Of a stretch of 64,000 bases of DNA, positions 1 to 8,365 are shown piece after piece. The DNA lies in assembly GCA_902786465.1 (NCBI GenBank), contig CADACQ010000002.1, positions 1 through 64,000 on the forward strand, written 5' to 3'. Below the pieces are notes generated by a model. The model was not told where the DNA came from, did not search any database, and saw only the letters and a list, made by a program, of their open reading frames with translations. The translations under genes were made by a program, and so were the position numbers. This stretch comes from an uncultured Eubacteriales bacterium (lineage in GTDB: Bacteria > Bacillota > Clostridia > Christensenellales > CAG-138). Position 1 is the stretch's first letter. The number at the start of each line of letters is the position of its first letter.

Positions 1-84
1 GACCTTCCTGGCCACCAGGGGCGCTTCGATGCTCATGCGCGTCACGGAAGGGTTCAAGGGCTCCTTCCTCACGATACGATACAT
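1..84 (-). CDS. Ferredoxin-NADP reductase subunit alpha (NfnA/PyrK-like), N-terminal fragment cut by the window edge
   Basis: Only the first 28 codons lie in the window, beginning MYRIVRKEPLNPSVTRM and continuing IEAPLVARK. This opening is typical of the FAD/NAD-binding subunit shared by NADH-dependent ferredoxin:NADP oxidoreductase (NfnA) and dihydroorotate dehydrogenase electron-transfer subunits. An AGAGGAGG ribosome binding site sits 6-8 bases before the ATG at position 84. It follows the serine dehydratase genes by 28 bases on the same strand and may be co-transcribed with them. The family call rests on a short N-terminus, so the exact subfamily is uncertain; the domain order and the partner subunit lie outside the window. 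Confidence 0.7.
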   Translation of the reverse strand, partial: MYRIVRKEPLNPSVTRMSIEAPLVARKV

Positions 85-112
85 GTCTCGTCCTCCTCTA
101 TCACAGATATCT

Positions 113-994
113 TTACTCAAAACTCCTGATCTTTTCCGCGATCCTTTGGGCCGTGGGCGTGGCGGCGATGCCGCCCCGGGCCGTCTCCCTGAGATCCGGA
201 TGCATCATGCGGCCCACGTTGCGCATGGCCGTGACCACCTCATCGAAGGGGATGATGCTCTCTATCCCCGCCATGACCATATCGCTGCACAGCACGGCGT
301 TGGCCGCGCCGATGGCGTTGCGCTTGATACAGGGGCACTCCACCAGCCCGGCCACCGGGTCGCAAACGAGGCCCATGACGTTCTTGAGCGCGATGGCCGC
401 CGCATGCAGGCACATCTCCGGCGTGCCGCCCCGAAGCTCCGTCAAGGCGCTGGCCGCCATGGCTGCTGCGGAACCGGTCTCCGCCTGACAGCCGCCGGAT
501 GCTCCGGCGATGCTGGCGTTATGAGCGATGATCATGCCGATAGCGCCCGCGTTGCAGAGTCCCGCGATCAGCTGCTCCTCGCTTAGATCGTGGGCGTCGC
601 CGTACTGGATGAGCACAGCAGGCAGGATGCCGCTGGCTCCCGCTGTAGGCGCTGCCACGATCCGGCCCATGGAGGCGTTCACCTCCGTTACGGCCATGGC
701 GGAGGCCACGATCCTGGTCATCTCCCGCCCCATGACCGCGCTGTCCGTAAACGCCATGAGCTTATCTGCATCCTCTCCCATGAGACCGGTGATGGAGATC
801 TGCTGCTCCTCAAGACCCACCCGGATACTCTCCCGCATGACCTCCAGATCGAGCCGCATTTCGCTCATGATCCCGTCACGATCCATCTCCTCCCGGGACA
901 GCTCCGCCAGGATCGCCGCTTCGCTGATGGGGATCTGCTCTTCATGACAAATGTTCAACAGCTCCTGGCCGTTAGAAAAGGTATGGTCCATCAT
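113..994 (-). CDS. sdaAA: L-serine dehydratase, iron-sulfur-dependent, alpha subunit
   Basis: Catalytic subunit (293 aa) of the oxygen-sensitive [4Fe-4S] L-serine deaminase, which converts serine to pyruvate and ammonia in the cytoplasm. The sequence shows the family blocks: AAPTAGASGILPAVL around residue 115, the Cys-containing SGGCQAETGSAAAMA stretch near 170, and LVCDPVAGLVECPCIKRN near 215, whose cysteines are the probable cluster ligands. ATG at 994 was chosen because it overlaps the stop of the beta-subunit gene in an ATGA arrangement, with GGAGG 10 bases upstream. An in-frame TTG at 1003 is possible but less likely. The two-gene alpha/beta arrangement is the usual one in Bacillota. Confidence 0.95.
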   Translation of the reverse strand: MMDHTFSNGQELLNICHEEQIPISEAAILAELSREEMDRDGIMSEMRLDLEVMRESIRVGLEEQQISITGLMGEDADKLMAFTDSAVMGREMTRIVASAMAVTEVNASMGRIVAAPTAGASGILPAVLIQYGDAHDLSEEQLIAGLCNAGAIGMIIAHNASIAGASGGCQAETGSAAAMAASALTELRGGTPEMCLHAAAIALKNVMGLVCDPVAGLVECPCIKRNAIGAANAVLCSDMVMAGIESIIPFDEVVTAMRNVGRMMHPDLRETARGGIAATPTAQRIAEKIRSFE

Positions 995-1650
995 AGCGTG
1001 CAAGCCTCCGTGATGCCGTCCACATTGTTCACGATCCGCCGACGGGTGGCTTCATCCACAGGCGTGTCCGTCTCGATGACCATGCAGGCCCCCTGCCGCC
1101 GCTCGGACCGGAAGACCTTCATGAAGGCCACGTTGATCTTTTCCAGCGCTAGGATTGAGGTGACTTTGGAGATGATGCCCGGCGCGTCCTGATGGAAGCA
1201 GACCAGGGTCGGGTATTCGCCGGAGAAACTGACCTCCATGCCGTTGATGGAGGTGACCCGTATGCGGCCGCCTCCGATGGAGGTGCCGATATAGGTATAC
1301 TCCTTCCCGTCCTCCCCCCGCACGTAGACCCTGGCGGTGTTGGGATGCTCCGGCTCCTCGCTGCTGAAGAACACGGGGATGTCCACATCCGCTTCTTTCG
1401 CCAGGAGCTTGGCGTAGCGAATGGTGCCCTGATCCGGGTTCACGCCCAGGATGCCCGCCACGATGGCAGTGTCCGTACCGTGGCCCCGGCCTGTTTCGGC
1501 GAAGGAGCCGTAGAGGGTCACCCGGGCAGCCTTCACCTTTCCGTTCACCAGGCGATTGGCCACCTGGCCGATGCGCACCGCGCCGGCCGTATGGGAGCTG
1601 GAAGGGCCGATCATCCGCGGCCCGATGATGTCGAAGAGACTGATGCTCAT
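991..1650 (-). CDS. sdaAB: L-serine dehydratase, iron-sulfur-dependent, beta subunit
   Basis: Beta subunit of 219 aa. It opens MSISLFDIIGPRMIGPSSSH, the serine-binding N-terminal signature of SdaAB. The C-terminal 70 or so residues form an ACT domain (LVCFHQDAPGIISKVTSILA), a fold often used for amino-acid sensing. ATG at 1650 has a GAAAGGAA ribosome binding site; an open frame extends upstream to 1722 but that part has no family similarity. It is the first gene of the operon, translationally coupled to the alpha subunit by a 4-base overlap. A TATACT element about 35-45 bases upstream could be its -10 box, but no convincing -35 was found. Confidence 0.95.
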   Translation of the reverse strand: MSISLFDIIGPRMIGPSSSHTAGAVRIGQVANRLVNGKVKAARVTLYGSFAETGRGHGTDTAIVAGILGVNPDQGTIRYAKLLAKEADVDIPVFFSSEEPEHPNTARVYVRGEDGKEYTYIGTSIGGGRIRVTSINGMEVSFSGEYPTLVCFHQDAPGIISKVTSILALEKINVAFMKVFRSERRQGACMVIETDTPVDEATRRRIVNNVDGITEACTL

Positions 1651-1758
1651 AGGGTTCCTTTCATGAAGCACACAAAATCTTTTATACAGTATACCATGCC
1701 ATACCTCAGAAAAAAAGGGCAAAACTTATTCCTGTGTCAAATATTTCTTTGCCGTACC

Positions 1759-1795
1759 AAAAAGCAAGACCCCGCAGCCAAAGGGCGACGGGGTC
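1759..1795 (-). terminator. Rho-independent terminator of hup1
   Basis: On the minus strand a 7-bp stem (GACCCCG...CGGGGTC, 1768-1795) is followed by TTGCTTTTT. It lies 44 bases past the HU stop codon and before the serine dehydratase genes, so it separates the two units. Confidence 0.8.
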
Positions 1796-1838
1796 GATAT
1801 TTGCTGTTGCATCCTGAGGATGCCCTAAGGTCCCTTCT

Positions 1839-2111
1839 TTAGTTCAGGATCTCCTTGAGAGACTTGCCGGCCTTGAAGGAGGGAGCCTTGGAAGCGTTGA
1901 TGCTGATGACTTCCCCGGTCATGGGGTTGTGGCCCTTGCGGGCAGGACGATCCTTCGCCTCGAAGGCGCCAAAACCGACCAGAGAAACCTTCTCGCCATT
2001 CTTCAAGGTTTCCATAATGGTATCCAGAACGCCGTTGACGACCTTGTCCACGTCCTTGCGGGAAACGGCGGTTTTTTCAGCTACGACAGCAATAAGTTCA
2101 GCCTTGTTCAT
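1839..2111 (-). CDS. hup: HU family DNA-binding protein (copy 1)
   Basis: A 90-aa nucleoid-associated HU protein. The opening MNKAELIAVVAEKTAVSRKD, the central VSLVGFGAFEAKDR and the DNA-contacting arm RPARKGHNPMTGEVI are canonical for this DNA-bending dimer. ATG at 2111 is preceded by GGGAGG; an in-frame codon 15 bases upstream is disfavoured because the family begins at MNK. It follows the MazG gene by 85 bases and has its own promoter and terminator. The flippase-mazG-hup order is a familiar Clostridia/Bacillus arrangement. A second, divergent HU gene lies at 48626. Confidence 0.96.
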   Translation of the reverse strand: MNKAELIAVVAEKTAVSRKDVDKVVNGVLDTIMETLKNGEKVSLVGFGAFEAKDRPARKGHNPMTGEVISINASKAPSFKAGKSLKEILN

Positions 2112-2149
2112 GAGTATTCCTCCCATTTTCTTTTTTTCGAACGGGTCTT

Positions 2150-2178
2150 ATTTTAACAGCGATAGCAGACAAAATCAA
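2150..2178 (-). promoter_or_regulatory. Promoter of hup1 (TTGATT-17-TAAAAT)
   Basis: On the minus strand, TTGATT (2173-2178) and TAAAAT (2150-2155) are separated by exactly 17 bases. The predicted start site lies about 30 bases upstream of the HU ATG. Confidence 0.65.
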
Positions 2179-2196
2179 GACCCTAATTGAGAAAAA

Positions 2197-3618
2197 TTAA
2201 TGGAATTCCGTTGTTTTTGCTTTGTCCCAGTATTCGTCCATTTCCGCAAGCGTCATTTCCGACAGCTTTTTCCCCGCAGCCTCTATGTTTTTTTCCATCA
2301 ACTCGAACCGAGAGATGAACTTGTCCGTGGCCTGATGAAGGGTCTCCTCTCCATCGAATCCCAGCAGACGGCAGACGTTCATGGCGGCAAAAAGCAGGTC
2401 CCCCATCTCCTTTTCCACGTCCTTGCCCTGGGCCATAGCGGCTCTGAGCTCCTCCGTCTCCTCGCCGATCTTATAGAAGGCATCGGCAGCCGTGTCGAAG
2501 TCGAAGCCCACCTTTCGCGCCTTCTTCTGCACCTTCTCGCAGCGCAGCAGGGCTGGGAAGCTTCTCGGCACGCTCTTAAGGGATGCGGTCACCGTTTGCT
2601 GTCCCTTCTCCTTCTGTTTGAGGACATCCCAATTCTTCAGGACCTCCTCGCTGGAGCTGACATGGACCGAGCCGAAAACGTGAGGATGGCGATATATCAG
2701 TTTGCGGACGATCTCGGTGGTCACGTCCCTGTCGTCGTACCGCCCCTGTTCCTCGCCGATGATGGGATGGAACAGCACGTTCATCAGCAAATCGCCGCAT
2801 TCCTCCACCATGTGCTCGTCGCTGCCCTCGTCGATGGCGTCCATGAGCTCGTAGCACTCCTCCCGAAGATCCTTCTTAAGGCTCTCGTGAGTCTGCTCTC
2901 GATCCCATGGGCAGCCGTCGGGTGCCCGAAGACACCGCATCACGGTCAACAAATCTTCATACCCGTAGGTCTGCTTCTTATCGAAAGGCAACGCGGGCAC
3001 ATAGAGCACGGTGGACGCGAAAAAGCCCTTCTCCCGGTCCAGGGCATATAGGGGCAAAGTGCGCCTGATATAGGCCCCGGATGGCTGCTGTATGGCCAGG
3101 GTGACGGGATGCTCGTCCGGATAGAACCGCTGCAGCTTCAGCTTGACCTCACTCGCCAGCAATGAATTGTCCAGCTCCGAAACGTACAGCGCCGCATCCG
3201 TGTCAACGTTCTGCGGCAGATCGTTGGCCGTGTACACCTGCCCTTCCCCTGCCTCCGGGAACGCCGCCGTATAGTACGGGACGCCGGGCAGCTGGATCAG
3301 CTCGAACCCCTTTTGCTCGCAGGCTTTTTCGATGCTGGGCAGCTGGCTGAAGCACCCCCCGCCCATGACGGCATATACGGCAGACCCGCCTGAGGTGAGC
3401 CTATCCGCGATGGCGGCGTTGAGCTCGTCATAATCGGACGCCCCCGCATAGAGATCGTCCATGGAAACGAAGGGCAACCCCGCCTTCAGCACGGGACGGG
3501 CCGAGGGATGCTCCTGGGTCTGCAGATACAGCTTCGGTGCAGTTTCCACAGCCTTCCAGGCAGATACAGTCAGAGTATCGGGCGTGCTCAAAGGAGCAAT
3601 GGTCAATGTTTTTTTCAT
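2197..3618 (-). CDS. mazG: YabN-type fusion: tetrapyrrole-methylase-like domain plus MazG nucleotide pyrophosphohydrolase
   Basis: A 473-aa two-domain protein. Residues 1-220 resemble the SAM-dependent tetrapyrrole (corrin/porphyrin) methylase fold but lack a confident methyltransferase assignment. Residues 220-473 hold two MazG repeats: LLTVMRCLRAPDGCPWDREQTHESLKK followed by EECYELMDAIDE...EECGDLLMNVLFH, and a second EETEELRAAMAQ...KEMGDLLFAAMNV copy. The ExxE/ExxD residues bind Mg2+ in this family, which hydrolyses NTPs to NMP and PPi for housecleaning. AAGGAATGACAGT precedes ATG 3618, and only 4 bases separate it from the flippase stop. The same fusion sits beside a SpoVB-like gene in Bacillus (yabM-yabN). 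Confidence 0.93.
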   Translation of the reverse strand: MKKTLTIAPLSTPDTLTVSAWKAVETAPKLYLQTQEHPSARPVLKAGLPFVSMDDLYAGASDYDELNAAIADRLTSGGSAVYAVMGGGCFSQLPSIEKACEQKGFELIQLPGVPYYTAAFPEAGEGQVYTANDLPQNVDTDAALYVSELDNSLLASEVKLKLQRFYPDEHPVTLAIQQPSGAYIRRTLPLYALDREKGFFASTVLYVPALPFDKKQTYGYEDLLTVMRCLRAPDGCPWDREQTHESLKKDLREECYELMDAIDEGSDEHMVEECGDLLMNVLFHPIIGEEQGRYDDRDVTTEIVRKLIYRHPHVFGSVHVSSSEEVLKNWDVLKQKEKGQQTVTASLKSVPRSFPALLRCEKVQKKARKVGFDFDTAADAFYKIGEETEELRAAMAQGKDVEKEMGDLLFAAMNVCRLLGFDGEETLHQATDKFISRFELMEKNIEAAGKKLSEMTLAEMDEYWDKAKTTEFH

Positions 3619-3622
3619 ACTG

Positions 3623-5221
3623 TCATTCCTTGCGCAAGAATCGTTTGATGCGGCCGCCGCCGGGGATGCTGTCCAGCTCCTCCGCCGTAAAGAGCTCCGT
3701 CATCATGGCCATCACAAAGTATACGCCTACGCCCACCAGTACGGATGCGATGGTGGTGATCATGCCGGGTCGGATGGCATGCAGGCCCAAATAGGCAAAA
3801 TAGACAGCCGCACCCATGGCCAGCGAACAGGCCAGGGGTTTGAGGAACATGTTCCAGACCCGGACCCTGAGGCCTGTCAGCCGCAGGACCAGCACCATGT
3901 CGAGGATGCCCGCCACGCCATAGCAGACCACATTGGAGATGGAGGCGCCCAGTATGTTGACCTTCGGCATGGATAGGAAGATGTAGTTGGAAACCACCTT
4001 CAATATGCCGCCCGCCAGCAGGCTCCACACGGGCCAGCTTTGCCGTCCCATGCCCTGCAGGGCTCCCGTCATGGTCTGGACCAGGGAGATGAAGATAACG
4101 CTGAGGGAAGCCACCCGCATGATGCTGGTGGCGATAGCCAGGGATTCTGGCTGGATGCTGCGGAAGAGCATCTGAATGATGGGACCGCCCAGCACGAACA
4201 GGCCCACGGCGCAGGGCATTCCGATGGCCATGGAGAGCTTGAGGCCAAGGCCTGCAAAATGGTGCATCCCCTCCCTGTCCCTTCTGGCCCGAGCGCCGGA
4301 GATGGCGGGCACGATGGACATGGCGAGGGCCGTGGTCAGGGAGGCGGGCAGATTGATCAGGGAACGTACGTTGGTGGATAGGGCCACGTACCGCTGGTTG
4401 ACGGCGGCCTCATCCATATACCGCCCCATGCAGGCGAAGATCATCTTCACGTCCAGCATGCTGGTAATGGGGATGATGGACGCGCCCAGGGTGATGGGGA
4501 TGGCGATCCTAAGGAGCTCAGGGATCACAGGCCTGTCGTCCGCCGGGGTGCGGCTGGCGTCGATGGGCATGTACAGCCGTCGATTCCGGATGCGGAAAGC
4601 CATGACCACCAGCAAGGCCACGAATTCGGACACGGTGATGCCCAGGAGCAGCCCCGCCGCCCCGTATTCCGGGCCCCGTTCTATCCAACGGGCGGCCAGC
4701 ATGAGACCTACCACGCATTTGACCACCTGCTCCGTCAACTGGGAGAGGCCTGTGCCCGTCATATGCTGGGCTCCCTGCAGGTACCCTCGATAGGCGCACA
4801 TGCAGGAAACGAAGAACAGAGCCGGCGCCAGGGAGGTGAAGGAAAGGATATAGGTGTCGTCCTTGCCCAGGACGCTGTTGGCGAAGAAACTGGCCCCAAA
4901 GTATAGGACGGCCGTGGTCAACAGGCCCAGGACAGCCAGCAATATGAGCGCCCGCCGGAACACGCGCCGGGCCCCGGCAAAATCGCCCGTGCTGAAGCGC
5001 TCGGAAACCATGCGAGAGATGGCCGTGGGAACGCCGGAGGAGGAGATGATCAACAGCCAGGAATAGAACGGGAACACGACCTCATAATAGACCATGCCCG
5101 CTTCACCGATGATATCATATGCCCAGATGCGGATGAACACGCCGATGATCTTGCACAGGACCCCGGCAAAGGCAAGGATGGCTGCTCCCGCAACAAAGGA
5201 TGTCTTCTTCGTCTGCTCCAT
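3623..5221 (-). CDS. Polysaccharide/lipid flippase of the SpoVB/YabM (MOP superfamily) type
   Basis: A 532-aa integral membrane protein with about 14 hydrophobic segments. Its opening MEQTKKTSFVAGAAILAFAG and the SSSGVPTAISRMVSERF stretch near residue 70 are typical of SpoVB/MurJ-like exporters that flip undecaprenyl-linked cell-wall precursors or glycans across the membrane. ATG at 5221 is preferred. The in-frame TTG at 5257 is part of the promoter -35 box and has no ribosome binding site. The -10 box ends 7 bases before the ATG, so the message is probably leaderless. It is first in the flippase-mazG unit. Whether it acts in growth or sporulation cannot be told from sequence. Confidence 0.9.
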   Translation of the reverse strand: MEQTKKTSFVAGAAILAFAGVLCKIIGVFIRIWAYDIIGEAGMVYYEVVFPFYSWLLIISSSGVPTAISRMVSERFSTGDFAGARRVFRRALILLAVLGLLTTAVLYFGASFFANSVLGKDDTYILSFTSLAPALFFVSCMCAYRGYLQGAQHMTGTGLSQLTEQVVKCVVGLMLAARWIERGPEYGAAGLLLGITVSEFVALLVVMAFRIRNRRLYMPIDASRTPADDRPVIPELLRIAIPITLGASIIPITSMLDVKMIFACMGRYMDEAAVNQRYVALSTNVRSLINLPASLTTALAMSIVPAISGARARRDREGMHHFAGLGLKLSMAIGMPCAVGLFVLGGPIIQMLFRSIQPESLAIATSIMRVASLSVIFISLVQTMTGALQGMGRQSWPVWSLLAGGILKVVSNYIFLSMPKVNILGASISNVVCYGVAGILDMVLVLRLTGLRVRVWNMFLKPLACSLAMGAAVYFAYLGLHAIRPGMITTIASVLVGVGVYFVMAMMTELFTAEELDSIPGGGRIKRFLRKE

Positions 5222-5228
5222 AGGATTT

Positions 5229-5257
5229 AGTATACAACCATGTCCAGGGACTTGCAA
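5229..5257 (-). promoter_or_regulatory. Promoter abutting the flippase start codon (TTGCAA-17-TATACT)
   Basis: On the minus strand, TTGCAA (5252-5257) and TATACT (5229-5234) are 17 bases apart. Only AAATCCT separates the -10 box from the ATG at 5221, placing the predicted +1 on or one base before the A. No Shine-Dalgarno is present. Confidence 0.7.
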
Positions 5258-5263
5258 CGGGTT

Positions 5264-6547
5264 TTATGGGGATAATGTGATGCCCCGGACCAAAATGTGC
5301 AGGTTCTCCCCATAGATCTCCTCAAACTGCGACAGTGGCAGGGGGTTCTCTCCCTTTCCGGCCTCGATAGTGAACCCGGGACGGTCCCAGGTCTGGATGA
5401 ACCAATCATTGTACCCCGCATGACCGCTTTCGTAGGGCGTTCTCTCCAGGGCGTATCCACTGCTTTGGCTCATGGCCTCCCCGATCCTTCGAGCGTCCGG
5501 CGCTGCTGTGTCGCCGTACTGCCAATAGATGGTCCTGCCCTGAGTGTGATAGGACAGGGTTAGAGAGAAATCGTTGGCTTTGGTCCAGGCCGCCATAGCC
5601 CGGTTCTCCGGCGTGATCAGCGGCGCGCTGCCCACATAGTCCCGGGGGCCGGGCCGGGTGTATCCCTGATCGAACTTGATCCGCCGGGCCACGTCCCACC
5701 CCGCCGGGTACTGCAGATTCAGGTCCACGCCGGTGATGTTGCTCTTCCACCCCTCCGGGAACGAGATATCAGGGTAGTACGAGGCCAGGGCGCTGGCCTG
5801 CCCGTAGAAGCTGTCCTGGGGGCTCAACGCGCCGGTGACCAAGTCCACCCCGTCCGGATTGACCAGGGGCACCATATGGAGGGTCGCCGTCTCGTACAGC
5901 TCCCTGGCCGGAACGCCCCCGATGAAGCCTCCATGGGCGAAAGCGGCGGAGTACTCCTCCAGAAAGCTAAGCAGCACCGGCACGGTGATCCATTCGTTGG
6001 CGTGGTGGGCGGCGTTATACCCCACCCGCTTGCTGCCGGTGCCTATGGATACCGCCTGGATGCGTCGCCCCATGACGCTGCGCCCGATCTCATGGAGCGA
6101 TAGAAAGGGATACCGCATGACCAGCCCCTTGAGCATCAGCTCTGTAAGGAGGCTCGAATAGGGGATCGCATGGGTCACCACCGGGAACCCCAAGGGTATC
6201 GTCAACGTGGAACCGATGGAAAGCCCCTCTGGATCCAATGTGGGGTTAGCGATCCGCAGCGTTTCCATGGTGGTCCCGTATCGTTTCGCCAGCTGATAGA
6301 GGGTATCCCCGGCCGTGATCCGGTGGAGGGTATAGCCGCTGATGTATGGATAGAGAGCCGCCCAGATGAGCTTCCCGGCGACCGCGTCCGCGGCAAGGCC
6401 CTGTTCCCGCTGGAACTGCTGCAGGGCTTTGGCCGTCCGTCTTCCGAATATCCCGTCCGCATCCCCCGGCTCCATGCCCGCCCGAGCCAGGGCGTATTGC
6501 AGGAGCTTTACCGCATACCCCTCCATCCCATACTTTATATCGTTCAT
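5264..6547 (-). CDS. Peptidoglycan-binding, LysM and M14 carboxypeptidase (gamma-D-glutamyl-meso-diaminopimelate peptidase I-like)
   Basis: A 427-aa protein with three parts: a PG_binding_1 domain (residues 5-65, GDADGIFGRRTAKALQQFQ), one LysM domain (72-118, HRITAGDTLYQLAKRYG), and an M14 zinc carboxypeptidase domain (130-427). The zinc motif HxxE is visible as H182-A-N-E185, the third-ligand region follows YNDWFIQ, and the catalytic glutamate is likely in GFTIEAGKGENP near the C-terminus. There is no signal peptide, as in Bacillus sphaericus endopeptidase I, a spore-associated enzyme that cleaves gamma-D-Glu-diaminopimelate bonds. AAAGGAGAGGG precedes the ATG. It lies 18 bases downstream of a lipoprotein peptidase gene on the same strand. 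Confidence 0.93.
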   Translation of the reverse strand: MNDIKYGMEGYAVKLLQYALARAGMEPGDADGIFGRRTAKALQQFQREQGLAADAVAGKLIWAALYPYISGYTLHRITAGDTLYQLAKRYGTTMETLRIANPTLDPEGLSIGSTLTIPLGFPVVTHAIPYSSLLTELMLKGLVMRYPFLSLHEIGRSVMGRRIQAVSIGTGSKRVGYNAAHHANEWITVPVLLSFLEEYSAAFAHGGFIGGVPARELYETATLHMVPLVNPDGVDLVTGALSPQDSFYGQASALASYYPDISFPEGWKSNITGVDLNLQYPAGWDVARRIKFDQGYTRPGPRDYVGSAPLITPENRAMAAWTKANDFSLTLSYHTQGRTIYWQYGDTAAPDARRIGEAMSQSSGYALERTPYESGHAGYNDWFIQTWDRPGFTIEAGKGENPLPLSQFEEIYGENLHILVRGITLSP

Positions 6548-6565
6548 ATCCCTCTCCTTTCCTGC

Positions 6566-8254
6566 TTATCCCTGCAGCAGATCGTTTGCGGTTCTTTCTA
6601 TCCACGCCGCCAATTCACAGATGGTCTCCGCCGCCAGCACGTCCCGGCCGACGACCTCTGTAAAGGACGCCCCCGCCTTTCGTTTCAATGATCGGCGATA
6701 GCCCCTGTTCCCATCTCGGACCAAGGCCATGGCCCCCAGCATGCTGACACCATAGCTCACGTAGTAGAAGGGGAACTGGAAGGTATGCCCGATCTCGGTC
6801 CATTCCCTGCCCTCGTAGCCAAACAATCTATCGAAGCCGTACTCCTTCGAAAGGTCGCCATATAGGCGATTGAGTTCTTCAACCGTGGGGTGCTTCAGCC
6901 CATAGGCTCGCTGCTGGAATTCGTCCTCCATGAATCCGGACAGGATGGCGTAGAGAGCGTTCATGAGCCAGCAAAGGCGGGCGGCAGTGGCGTAGCGGCC
7001 AAAAAGGACATCGTATTGGGACAGCATCAGCAGCTCGAACCCCTGAGCGTCCGTCTCGGCCAGATCAAGTTCCTCAGGGGCGTAATAGGTGCCTTCCGGG
7101 TTCGTATAATAGCTGAGAAAGTGTCCGAACTCGTGGATCACGGTGAAGACAGAGGAGGCGTCGTCCTCCCACTGGGTGAATAGAAAGGGGCATCTATAGG
7201 TGGAGAGATAGGTGGTGAAACTGCCCTGCAGCTTTTGCTTGGACGACTGACTGTCGTACAGTCCCAATGCGAGCATGTACCGCCAGGCCTCCCCCGCGCC
7301 GGGCACAGCACGCTCCGCCGCCTGCTCCATGGCGGCCATAAATTGATCCTCCGAAAAGGACGCCCCACACAGATACCGAAGATCGTTTTCACACCGTTCT
7401 CGCAAGCGGATGTACAGGGGCACAAAGACCTGCTTCACGATCTGGGCGGCCGCCAACGCTTGTTTCGGCGAATACTCTCGGCCAAAATTCGAATATTGGC
7501 TCTCAGCATAGGTCACGTACCCGCTCTCCCTGGCCATTTGACTGCGCAAAGAGAGGAGTTCCAGATACATTTCTCCCGCCTCCCGGTTCTTTTCGATCTC
7601 GTAGCGCTCCAAGGCTTCAAGAAACGATTGCAGGGTCATATTCTCGTCCTGCATCAACTCGGTCATGGTCCAGGTCCGCCCCTGATAATTGATCTGGAAC
7701 TCAGATTCAAGACTTTCGTACCGGCGGCACAGCTCATCCTCCCTCCCCCGCAGGGAACGCAGTACGGCATCATCTTGATCGCTGATCCGATCCAGCGCTT
7801 CTGCGTATTCCGCCCCCCGTTCCCGATGGTATCCCCATCGATCCATCAGCGCCTTTTCCAGTCGGGCAAGCCTGATCTGAATGGCATACAAAGAGCTGTT
7901 CAGCCGGCTATATTCCTCCGCTTTTTCCGCATCCGTCACATTTTGGCAGTAGCGCACATAGGCGAGGGACGTCGCTCCGACCAGCTTTCCATACGCTTCT
8001 ACCTGGTCCTCATAGACGGAAATGAGCGATTTGGGATCGTTAGATTCATCCATGTCCACCAGCGCACGGTCAAGGGCATCCATCACGGTATCTGGATCAG
8101 GATAGGTTGATACCATATCGGCAAAACGCGTCCATCCATGACGCCGATCGCTAGAAAACTCGACTCGAAGATAGGAGCGAGCCACCCTTTTTGCCGGACT
8201 GCACCCGCATGTGACAAGGAAAATGGACAGTAGCAGGCTCAAAACACGCTTCAT
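6566..8254 (-). CDS. M3-family oligoendopeptidase-like lipoprotein
   Basis: A 562-aa zinc metallopeptidase. The motif HEFGH at residues 374-378 with a downstream glutamate (EELDLAETDAQGFE, about residue 400) fits gluzincins of the M3/thimet clan (oligoendopeptidase F-like). The N-terminus MKRVLSLLLSIFLVTCGCSP is a short lipoprotein signal with Cys16 or Cys18 as the lipidated residue, so the enzyme is probably anchored outside the membrane, which is less usual than cytoplasmic PepF. A helical region covers residues 60-280. The gene starts divergently from ddl and is followed closely by the M14 peptidase gene. Substrate is unknown; peptide scavenging or cell-wall peptide trimming are both plausible. 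Confidence 0.85.
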   Translation of the reverse strand: MKRVLSLLLSIFLVTCGCSPAKRVARSYLRVEFSSDRRHGWTRFADMVSTYPDPDTVMDALDRALVDMDESNDPKSLISVYEDQVEAYGKLVGATSLAYVRYCQNVTDAEKAEEYSRLNSSLYAIQIRLARLEKALMDRWGYHRERGAEYAEALDRISDQDDAVLRSLRGREDELCRRYESLESEFQINYQGRTWTMTELMQDENMTLQSFLEALERYEIEKNREAGEMYLELLSLRSQMARESGYVTYAESQYSNFGREYSPKQALAAAQIVKQVFVPLYIRLRERCENDLRYLCGASFSEDQFMAAMEQAAERAVPGAGEAWRYMLALGLYDSQSSKQKLQGSFTTYLSTYRCPFLFTQWEDDASSVFTVIHEFGHFLSYYTNPEGTYYAPEELDLAETDAQGFELLMLSQYDVLFGRYATAARLCWLMNALYAILSGFMEDEFQQRAYGLKHPTVEELNRLYGDLSKEYGFDRLFGYEGREWTEIGHTFQFPFYYVSYGVSMLGAMALVRDGNRGYRRSLKRKAGASFTEVVGRDVLAAETICELAAWIERTANDLLQG

Positions 8255-8307
8255 GGGAAAGCATATGCGTGAAACGATCCAAAACTGTCCGTATAAAAAA
8301 AGTTCAT

Positions 8308-8336
8308 TTGTCTTTTAGTCGGAAATATGATATACC
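8308..8336 (+). promoter_or_regulatory. Promoter of ddl-murF (TTGTCT-17-TATACC)
   Basis: TTGTCT at 8308-8313 and TATACC at 8331-8336 are spaced by 17 bases. The predicted start lies about 23 bases before the ddl ATG, and GGAG sits in the leader. Confidence 0.6.
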
Positions 8337-8365
8337 ATAGAAAACCGTTTTATGGAGAAAATTGC

